Below, piece after piece: positions 56,270-64,000 of a stretch of 64,000 nucleotides of DNA. This DNA is from Ampelomyces quisqualis. Lineage: Eukaryota; Ascomycota; Dothideomycetes; Pleosporales; Phaeosphaeriaceae. The stretch spans positions 682,001 to 746,000 of the forward strand of contig JAGTXZ010000019.1 of NCBI GenBank assembly GCA_018398575.1, written 5' to 3'. Numbering within the stretch: the stretch's first letter is position 1; each line of letters begins with the position of its first letter. Made by a program: the position numbers and the translations under genes. The notes under the pieces were generated by a model. It made no database searches and had not been told where the DNA came from. It worked only from the letters and a program-made list of their open reading frames with translations.

Positions 56270-57291
56270 CTAAACATCACCCATGACCTTCTTGAAAGCA
56301 GCAGTAATCCGATCCCACTTCTTGCCATTCTCCTGCACCCACTGTGAGACCTGAACAACACCGTCCAGATCCTCGCGCATATGTCCCGCAGAAGTCGTCC
56401 CGTTGAGGACCTCCACACCCAAGTCCAGCACAAGCGCATACAAAGCAACTGCCTTACCAACGCCAGCAGCATCAGCAAGCTCGCCTACGATTTTCGAATC
56501 GAGCAAGCCAGGGTTGCCAGTCAATGTCCAGAACGACTGATACGTGATGCCTCGCTCTTTACAATACGCGCGAAGTGAAACATCATATCCTGTCTGCTCA
56601 TAAAAGCGATTCTGCACCACAGCCGGCTTGACAGTAGCGTTGTCGTAGATAGCCTCGAGGACAGATAGAGTGACATTTGATATACCCAGTGTGCGAATGG
56701 CTCCCGGCACATAGGTTTCTAGCACCTTCCATGCTTGAAGCATTTCCTCGATGGTGGGCAAAGGTGAATGCAGGAGTAAGCAGTCGACATGCGAGTCCAC
56801 GCAGGACGGTGTTCTGAAGCATAGATTGTGCAAAGATGAGGTGATGGAGGTATGAATTTGAGTGTCTAGTGATGCGTTGGGGTCATACGGCATGTTTGCT
56901 AGGTCTTGGCCTGCGGGTGTCGTGTATTTGGTTTGAATCTGCAAATTGTGAGAGGTTTGCTTGGTCGATACACTCGATTGTTGAAACTCACGTATACATC
57001 TTGCCTTGTGATGAGGCCGTCGGCGAGAGCGTCGCGTAATGCGTCACCGACGAGATGTTCCTGGTAGTGGCACGGTTGAGCTGCTGTATCGAAGCGTCGA
57101 AATCCAGCTGCAAGTGCCTCTTTCACCAGTCGTCTAGTCTCGTCTTTCTTCCACGCAGTGCCGTAGATGAAACCAGGTTGCGCGTCGCGAGCCGATGTCG
57201 CTGTAGCCATTGCGCGAAACCCAGGAATTCGCGAGTGTGACCTCAACGACAGCGTCTGAGAAGCACGTTGTAGGCTTCTTAACTGAGCCAT
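56270..57291 (-). CDS. Aldo/keto reductase family oxidoreductase
   Basis: Exons 56992-57291 and 56270-56938 with a 53 bp intron (GTGAGT...TTGCAG), giving 322 residues. Family residues are visible: Asp in FRRFDTAAQPCHYQEHLVGD with the Tyr of HYQEHLVG, Lys in the spliced IQTKYTTPAG, and His in DCLLLHSPLPTIEE. LGISNVTLSVLEAI and AVVQNRFYEQTGYD follow. These fit the Asp-Tyr-Lys-His tetrad of NAD(P)H-dependent reductases of aldehydes and ketones. The N-terminal 25 residues (MAQLRSLQRASQTLSLRSHS) are basic and Ser-rich, suggesting mitochondrial import. A start at a later internal ATG would be cytosolic. The substrate is not known. The gene is divergent from riboflavin kinase, with 287 bp between starts. 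Confidence 0.88.
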
Positions 57292-57578
57292 TATCTCGTT
57301 ATACGAATTGCTATCAAACCAACAAGTCACCACCACACGATCTCTAACTGGGTGACGTCCCAGGTACAACGCTTACTAATCCCGCATCCCGCGCAGTTGA
57401 CGCCCCTCATTCCGCGACGCCCCACTATTATTTCGACGAGACCAGAAAGTTCGTCGAAGCTTAACATGACCATCGCCTTCAGCCACGACAGATTCCCCCT
57501 CGACGCACCTCACCACCCCATCTCCTCGAACAAACTAACCCTCCCTCCCAACCCATCCAGAACCACCCCACACAACCA

Positions 57579-58304
57579 ATGTCCCACCCCCCAAGCCGCC
57601 CCGCCATATGCGGCCCTCCCACCCCCGCCCCCCCCTTCCCCCTCAAAATCTCCGGCCCCGTAATCAAAGGCTTCGGCCGCGGCTCCAAAGACCTCGGGAT
57701 CCCAACAGCCAACATCCCGCTCTCCGGGCTCTCAATCGGCGGACACACGGACCTCGACTCAGGGATCTACTACGGGTGGTGCACGCTCGACACACGGAGC
57801 ATAGCAGAAAGCAGCGGCACCACCAACAACAACAACAACACCACCACCAACAAAAAGAAGACCTTCCAGAACTTCTCCGTCGCGGATTTACACTACCCCT
57901 CCTCTCATCCTCTTCCCGACCCAGATCCCCATGCCCATGCCCATCCCAGCACATCCACCAACCATCCTTCCGACCCCCATCAAATCTACCCCACAGTCCT
58001 ATCCATCGGCTTCAACCCCTTCTATGCCAACACCCAGCGCAGCATCGAGATCCACCTGCTCGCGCACTTTGACGCGGATTTTTACGGCGCGACGCTCAGG
58101 CTCGTCGTGTTGGGCTTTATTCGGCCTGAGAGCGATTACGTGAGTAGAGAGGCGCTGGTGGAGGATATTCGCGAGGACATTCGGGTTGCGCAGAGGAGTT
58201 TGGCGAGGGAGGGGTATGTGGCGTGGAAGGGGGATGGGTGGTTGAAGGGGGAGGGGGAGGGGGAGGACGTGGGGGAAGACGTGAGAAATGGAGCGGGGGT
58301 ATAG
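57579..58304 (+). CDS. FMN1: Riboflavin kinase
   Basis: Single exon of 241 residues from the ATG at 57579. The core is diagnostic. It contains [80 protein letters not shown] and [15 protein letters not shown], including the ATP-binding [13 protein letters not shown] and the conserved Asn and Glu. The enzyme phosphorylates riboflavin with ATP to FMN, the cofactor of many flavoenzymes. Two insertions are unusual: an Asn/Thr-rich run near residues 86-93 and a Pro/His-rich loop ([13 protein letters not shown]) before the beta-strand YPTVLSIGF. The Gly/Glu-rich C-terminal tail is also low complexity. Confidence 0.93.
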   Translation: MSHPPSRPAICGPPTPAPPFPLKISGPVIKGFGRGSKDLGIPTANIPLSGLSIGGHTDLDSGIYYGWCTLDTRSIAESSGTTNNNNNTTTNKKKTFQNFSVADLHYPSSHPLPDPDPHAHAHPSTSTNHPSDPHQIYPTVLSIGFNPFYANTQRSIEIHLLAHFDADFYGATLRLVVLGFIRPESDYVSREALVEDIREDIRVAQRSLAREGYVAWKGDGWLKGEGEGEDVGEDVRNGAGV

Positions 58305-58749
58305 ATGGAAGCGTCGATTTACGATAGGCATAGCAAAGGGACATGATGGCTTCAAGAATCGGATGGATGTTTGTTTTGAACAATGGATATGAATAGTTGT
58401 TCCCCGCGGTGGTATGCCGATTGAGTCCTCTCTGGTAGTTTCCTCCATACATGTTACGCCAGCAAACACCACGGCGCCAATTGAGCTGTGTGCTGTCAAG
58501 AACTCCTTCAGAACTGTCATTCCACATCGTCATCATCTTGCGTAAGAAGAAGGGGACAATTAGTGCCGCTAAAGCCGCCTCTCGCATAGCCAAGGTAGTC
58601 GAAATCGCAACTTTTGTAGCCGCCCGGTCGCATGTGCGTGTGCATCCTCCCATGTCTAACGGGTATGCCGAGAATGTTTCTTAAATATACAAAAACTGAA
58701 GGCAAGTAAGATGTAGTCAAAAAACACGAGGGTCGAGGTGCGCCAGCGT
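58305..58749. other. Convergent intergenic region
   Basis: 3' flanks of riboflavin kinase and AcuK. No coding signal is seen. Confidence 0.5.
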
Positions 58750-60935
58750 TTATTGCAAGCCCTTGTCAAGCACCGGCATGACCTAAATCACATGCATTAG
58801 TAGGTACCCCAACCACATGGAGATGCGCGCACCGCACTGCATCCAGAGCCAAGGAAAAAAACACTTACAGACATGCATACCAACACAGGCATCTCGAAAA
58901 TGTCGCGCTTGATATGCCACCAAATCATGCAGTCCACCATACCGTTCTTCGCGCCGAGCCGCTGCATGGCCGATTCGCCCTGGTGCACGGCCCCACCTTC
59001 CATTTTGATCGGTGTGTCCGACTTGTGATCAGCGTTGGCCTTCATCTCTTGGATGCGATCGAAGTCGGCCTTGGTCTGGTAGCGTAGCATGTTGGCGCGC
59101 TGCTTTGCATGCCCGTGTGGGTCCTGCCAACAAAGCTCGGAAAAGTTTTGCAGATATTCGAGCGCGGATTTGGCGTCCATGAGCTGGATGGCATTGACCG
59201 CCGGCGTTCCCGTGTCGGCCTCTTGACCCGTCATGTTGGGTGTCGACATTTCGCTTTCGTCCGCTTCGCGGCTATTGCCAAGGTTGACGTTCAGGTTGGG
59301 CTCCTGGCCGAGCAGAACGTCGCGCCGCCAGCCGGTGAGAATCGTGAATTCTTTGTTGCAGTCGACAATCTCCCCTGATCGTCTGCAGATGAGAAAAGGG
59401 GTGCCGACTTCAGCAAAGTGTTCGTGGAGCGTCATGAGATTGCGTTGAAGGCCCATCTCTTGGTGAATCAGGTCGTCGGTGTCCATCTCCTCGCGTACAG
59501 CAAGCAAGACCGGTCGATAGAGCTTGAGATACTCTTGAGCTTGGGAAAGCAGGCCTTGGGTGAATTTTTTGTGGCATATCTGAAACAGCCTGTGGAAGCC
59601 CTTGACGTAATCATAGGGCTTCTTGATCCCCTGATAGATGCTTTTGGTGTCACGCTGTCGTTTGCGCACTCCGTTGGAATGTATGGGCTGAAGTGCTGTG
59701 CTCTGCGATCTGTTCTCCTGGTGGCGAGTGAAGGTAGGCGAGCGTCGAGGTTGGCTGCGGCTTGCGTTTGCAAAGAAGGCGGCGTTTGACAGTGGATTGT
59801 CGTTCTCAAAAGCGGAGGCGTCGGTGGATGCGGGGCTTGCAGTGGAGTGATTGGACTGTCCAATGGCGAACGCGTGCGGTCCGTTCAGACCATCGTGGCG
59901 GTGGCTGCTCGGATCCAGTCCAGCAGCTGCAGAGCTTGTGGGCGTGTGAAGGTGCATACTGTTCTGTCGAGAATGTGCATCAGGCCAATCGCCTGAGGGT
60001 AGGCCGTTCGGCGCATAGGGTAGGCCGCCGTTTGGCACACCCGCGGCTGGGTAGGCGCCCGTCAAGTGCGGACCGTACATGTTCCCGCCTTGAGTTATGG
60101 CGTTCATCATGCCGTTGTCGTTGGGCACGTCCACTGCGGAAGACATATGACCCAACATGCCAAACTCAAGCGCGCCATAATGGTTTCCAAAGTTGAGACC
60201 TGAGATGTCGAAGTTGAAGAGTGCTGGATCACTGGGATCAAAGAGTGGGCCGAACGACTGCATCTGAGGCGTTTGGCCTTGCGACATGGAGCTTGGCGCA
60301 TTGACGCTGGATGCAACATGTCCCTGGCTGAAAGCAGGCGATATAGGAGACTGCTGGTTGCTAAAGGTAGGGCCATCTTGGCTTGGTGGTAGCGGCAAAG
60401 GGGCGGCTGGAGGTGGATAGAAAGTGCCCGAGGGAGGCTGGGTGTAGATGATGCCCTGGCCCTGCGATACCATGGAAGCGGCCTGTGTGTCCTGGCTGGG
60501 AAGTGGTGTTGGACGGTTGCCATTCATGTACGGATAGTGGCCGCCCACACCGGGCATCAGGGCACCATCCGGGGCATCGTGGAGATACTTTGCCTTTTTT
60601 CGCACACCGTCCATGCACGAGTCTCCGAGTCCGCGGCCGGTGCAGCGGTTGCATGGTCGTTCGTCGCCTGTGAGGTCAGAAGGGGAGGATGGACAAGTCG
60701 AGATGGGCGACTCACCACACGTCAGATGGGCGCGCTGGCAGGCAAAGCACGCTCTCCGCGCCTTCTTCCTGCGCGGGCGGAGGGGGTCTTTTGCGGCGGC
60801 GGCCGTCTTCGGGGCGTTGGGGCTCTTTTGCGGGGGCCCGCCGTCGTCTGTCCGCTGGTCGGCAGCCATGTCGTTGTCTGGGTCAGCGCTGTACGCGGGC
60901 GAAGGAGTCGCATCCTCGGCGTCTGGGGAGGCCAT
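58750..60935 (-). CDS. acuK: AcuK/ERT1-type zinc cluster transcription factor
   Basis: Exons 60716-60935, 58869-60667 and 58750-58782, with 48 and 86 bp introns in matching phase, giving 683 residues. Exon 1 and exon 2 join to complete the zinc cluster CX2CX6CX5CX2CX8C (Cys63, 66, 73, 79, 82 and 91), preceded by RPRRKKARRACFACQRAH. A linker rich in Pro/Asn/Gly follows. Then come KPYDYVKGFHRLFQICHKKF, a PAS-like domain from about residue 500 (FLICRRSGEIVDCNKEFTIL), and the conserved end MVDCMIWWHIKRDIFEMPVL. The last exon supplies VMPVLDKGLQ, replacing an intron read-through tail. Members of this family activate gluconeogenesis genes such as PEP carboxykinase. Expression may be carbon-source regulated. 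CACGTG sites lie upstream. Confidence 0.95.
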
Positions 60936-61480
60936 GATATCCCTTCGGCGCTGGGCTGCGGCGGGCGCGCACAGACGGCCGCTCTGCTGCGGTGGACTAC
61001 AGGCGGCGCTGGAGACGCAGGCTGGGTGTGCGTGCAGCCGTCAGTGTGCGCTCTTGGGGAGTTCCCGGCGCAACGGGGCAGCCAATGTGTCTGCAGGGCA
61101 CGGATGTCGGCGTTCCAGCGGCGTGTTTGGGAGTGCGATCACGCGTGCGCTGGCTGCTCGAACGGGTGCTGCCGTGGCACTCTGACAGGAGCAATGACGC
61201 AGGCCACGGGGCAGCCGGCAGGCGATTGGCGGGCGTTGCGGCGGACAGGTCGGCGGGCTGGTGTGGAGCAATGCTGTTGTGGTACCGGGTACAGGCATAG
61301 ATACATGCATACATACAGGGCCGGGGGCGAGGGAGTCGAGGGCGCATGTCCAGGAGCACACGGAACAGGCGGCCCATGCTGCTGGAGTCGAGCGGTGCAA
61401 GGGGGGGGGGCAGCACGGCAGCACCACAGCACTGAAGCGGTAGGGCGACGCTGTGGGACCGCGCTTGGGAGCGAGTGGGT

Positions 61481-61533
61481 GTGAGGGGTGTGAGGGGTGT
61501 GAGGGGTGTGAGGGGTGTGAGGGGTGTGAGGGC
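61481..61533. repeat. 9-bp tandem repeat gtgaggggt, six copies
   Basis: Consecutive units gtgaggggt without spacing, the last imperfect. It sits about 550 bp upstream of the AcuK start. Confidence 0.85.
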
Positions 61534-61571
61534 GAGGGGCGGGCGCAGGCGGCGATGGGGCGGGCGATGGC

Positions 61572-61647
61572 GGGTCACGTGTGGGCGAGGCGGCGGTTGA
61601 GGCGGGCGCTGGCGGGTCACGTGAAGCTGGCGGAGACGGGTCACGTG
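61572..61647. promoter_or_regulatory. Three GGGTCACGTG elements upstream of AcuK
   Basis: The decamer GGGTCACGTG occurs at 61572-61581, 61614-61623 and 61638-61647, separated by 42 and 24 bp. A further CACGTG lies at 61918-61923. CACGTG is the core of bHLH sites. Identical flanks in three copies suggest a real regulatory cluster controlling AcuK, though this is inference from sequence. Confidence 0.5.
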
Positions 61648-62035
61648 TGGGCGAGGGATGATTGGCTGCTGACAGTACTCCCTACCAGGTACTCTCCCTT
61701 GTGCCACCGTGCCCAGCGTCCATCTCACCATCTGCCCTTCGCTTGCGCCAGCGTCACCCAGCCCGTGTCGCTGGCGTACCGGCCACGTTCACTTGACGCC
61801 CGCGGTACCGCCCGCCAACCCGCTTCGCTTCGCTACCTACACCTACGTCCATCCCTCGTGGCGCCCGCTAGTCCCGTCGCACCCAGGCCCCGCCAGCCTG
61901 TCTGCTTCACCTCGTCTCACGTGAGTCCTTGATTCAATACACCACAATGGCATGCACACGCTGTGTGACTCTCTTATTAATAGCCCTCTTCCACTCACAT
62001 GGCCCACATGGCCGCGCACCCCATCCCACGCTCGT

Positions 62036-64000
62036 CTACCCCGACGCCCACCGCGACCCTCCCCTGATCCGCTTGCCGTACTTGAAGAAGACAATTGGGA
62101 ATCTGCATCGCCGCATTAGCCTACCGTGACCACTGCCCCGGGAACACACCTACGGAGCCATGGCCAGAGCAAGGAATGCCAATAACGTCGTAGCCCACTG
62201 ATATCCAATATCTTGTCCAAATCAGTCACCGCTTTTTCATCAAAGTTACGCAGTCTCGCATTCTTACCGTTGTACATTTGCACCCCAAACTGAAATGACA
62301 ACACCGTTAGCAAGCCACTCCGACAGCGCCCCAAACCAGCCAGAAACCGCCATGCTTGCCATGACCACGTCACCTTGCTAACCGAAGAGTCTGCTTACTA
62401 ACAACACCTTAGCCACTGTCCAGGGAGCACATGGCAGCCGACTTTCTCACCCAAGGGGAACGCTGCAGCAAAGTACGACCGCGCAAAGCTATTGGCTGCA
62501 AGGGCCGACGCTGCATATACAGGGTACTGGTCGGTGAGGTCAACATCTGTAAGTACCCAACACACTGGGCCCATGTCGCTAGAACTCACGCTTTCGACGA
62601 GGTACGTGAAGACGCCCGAGTCTGGTTTGGTATGGTCGCGTCAGATGGAGAATGCCCCATGGGTGCCCAGCCATGGCAAATACGTACAGACCCAGATCAC
62701 ACTAGCGAGCGAGGCGGTCAGCTCATCCATGACAGTTGCAACCTCCACAAGGGGTCGCCTTACCCAGCTCCGAAAATCCCAGAGAAGATGATGGGAACTG
62801 CCGTGCCATCATCAGCTATCATGACCACTCGACAAATGCGCAGCTGTCGTACCTATCCAGTGCACCTGCAACCACCGGCATGGTCAGCCACAAGCAGATC
62901 GCTCCATAGTTGCGATTCAGCACGCACACTCGAATACGTCGTCCATCCAAACCCTGCAACATGGTTAGACCTCCGTCCAGCGTCAACTCATCCTCAACCT
63001 TACCAAACAGCGCAATGGGAACAACCCATGCACCGAGCATCGTGGATGGCAGCCGGAACTCAGGCTCAGAGCCGCCCGGCTCGCCTCCTTGCTCCTCCCG
63101 CTGCCGCACCAGCCTACCATAAACTCGCCTCCATATTGGATCGGTACCGACACCCGCCAACATCCCTACAAAGAGGCCCAGAAAAGCAAGCCCGGTCTGT
63201 GAAATGGAAAACCCATGGTTATTCTGGAATACGAGCGGGAACGCGCCAAAGAACAAATACAGGATCCCCAAAAGGATAGCCGACAGCAAACAAAGGTTGA
63301 GGCACTAGACGACTGCACTTAGCCACGAGGATATTATTGGAGCAGGGGTCTTGGCTGACCATTGGCTCAAAGAACAAAAGTTGAAACGGGCGGATACAGG
63401 ACCACAGCACCGTTTTGGCAATCGACCGGTCCATCTTCTCAATGGGCGCAATCCACTCAGCGTTGCCCGTTTCTTTCCGAAGACGAGCGGCCTTGTTGCG
63501 AAGAAGGACTGGGTGATAGGTCTCAGGTACGAAGAGCGTAATCAGGCATAGCTAGCACCTGCGCGTTAGCCTACCATGTGCATGATGCGCCTACTGCCTC
63601 ACCTGTACACCACTCCAAATGATGACTGAGTCGTAGCGCACAAAGTCAGTACATGTCTCACTTGCAGTTCGTATACATACGCAAATAAAAGCACCTATTC
63701 TGGAGGTCAGCACACCGCTCAACTGTTAACCAAGGTATCTAGCCTGCCAGGCAGTGCAAAGGCCACAATACCAAGCCAGGTCACTGTTGATCACGCATCC
63801 CCGAGTACCAAAGTCATGATGCAAGATCTGCGGGTCCGGAATGGCCACCTCTGACTCACCATCTCCATGTAGTATTCTCGACAATGAAGCCGCCTATGAG
63901 TGGCCCGATCTCTGGACCGATAAATGGGCTGGCAGTGTACCTGCGGTCTGATCAGCAAGGAATCCATCCGAGTTGGGACGCGTGGCACCAACACCATCAT
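62036..64000 (-). CDS. MFS transporter (DHA1, polyamine/drug type), 5' truncated by window
   Basis: The 3' part of a minus-strand gene with at least 14 exons. From 3' to 5' they are 62036-62102, 62154-62211, 62268-62289, 62451-62526, 62590-62621, 62688-62701, 62764-62797, 62853-62865, 62928-62953, 63004-63304, 63360-63551, 63603-63625, 63681-63694 and 63860-63940. Phase agrees across every join except one. The encoded protein is typical for the DHA1 family. It includes SPFIGPEIGPLIGGFIVENT, LCLITLFVPETYHPVLLRNK, LFFGAFPLVFQNNHGFSI, VYSGVFTYLVES and YAASALAANSFARSYFAA. Exons of 13 and 14 bases are unusual for fungi. The donor after the exon at 62451-62526 carries an extra base, so the frame would shift there. 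The N-terminal part lies beyond 64000. The product is probably a plasma-membrane proton antiporter. Confidence 0.8.

Larger units (their letters stand above)
60936..62035. other. GC-rich upstream region of AcuK
   Basis: About 1.1 kb, very G- or C-rich, with long overlapping shadow ORFs on both strands, a 9-bp tandem repeat, a run of ten G near 61401-61410, and CACGTG elements. No protein family is seen, so I regard it as promoter and long 5' UTR. Confidence 0.5.

Noticed and set aside
60537..61731. Long overlapping ORFs on both strands upstream of AcuK
   Set aside because: They lie in very GC-rich DNA where stops are rare, have Arg/Gly/Cys- or Pro/Arg-rich shadow composition, and partly overlap AcuK exon 1 in antisense.

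Overview
This window looks like nuclear DNA of a filamentous ascomycete (Pezizomycotina, most likely a dothideomycete). Genes sit on both strands without operons and are usually split by 45-60 bp GT-AG introns with CTAAC- or CTGAC-like branch points. The gene set is typically fungal: an AcuK/ERT1-type zinc cluster regulator, a Dug2-type WD40-peptidase, a Pth11/rhodopsin-like receptor, tannase, GH92 mannosidase and polyamine/drug-type MFS transporters. The exon joins given below were derived by hand from splice motifs and codon phase. The class assignment is inference.

Layout. 0.7-6 kb: a SET-domain protein, a convergent SCPx-type peroxisomal thiolase, and a broken DOMON (haem-domain) gene. 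6-16 kb: two coiled-coil or low-complexity hypothetical proteins, a conserved glycine-rich membrane-associated protein, and DUG2. 16-24 kb: a broken gene for the cysteine-rich C-terminal half of a GH18 chitinase, MsrB, a ZIFL-like MFS transporter and an Ala/Pro-repeat protein. 25-33 kb: an RS-rich protein beside a giant CCCH zinc-finger protein that shares short motifs with it. 34-50 kb: secreted amidase, MTA phosphorylase, a hypothetical protein with an F-box-like helix, tannase, Pth11-like receptor, an orphan, a broken small secreted protein gene and GH92. 51-56 kb: an unresolved gene, a CHRD protein, a repeat-rich tract with a duplicated terminal exon, and a membrane protein. 56-64 kb: aldo/keto reductase, riboflavin kinase, AcuK, a GC-rich promoter tract, and the 3' part of an unusually intron-dense MFS transporter that runs off the window.

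How the genes fit together. The intact genes cover core metabolism: peroxisomal thiolysis, glutathione turnover (Dug2), methionine salvage and repair (MTAP, MsrB), FMN synthesis and control of gluconeogenesis. They also include secreted plant- or debris-directed hydrolases (tannase, amidase, GH92). The disrupted genes are mostly secreted or surface types (DOMON, chitinase C-terminal protein, small cysteine-rich secreted protein), plus one MFS gene with a suspect splice donor. This suggests decay in the accessory fraction while housekeeping genes stay intact, although sequence errors cannot be excluded. I see no CRISPR array, rRNA, confidently recognisable tRNA or intact transposon.
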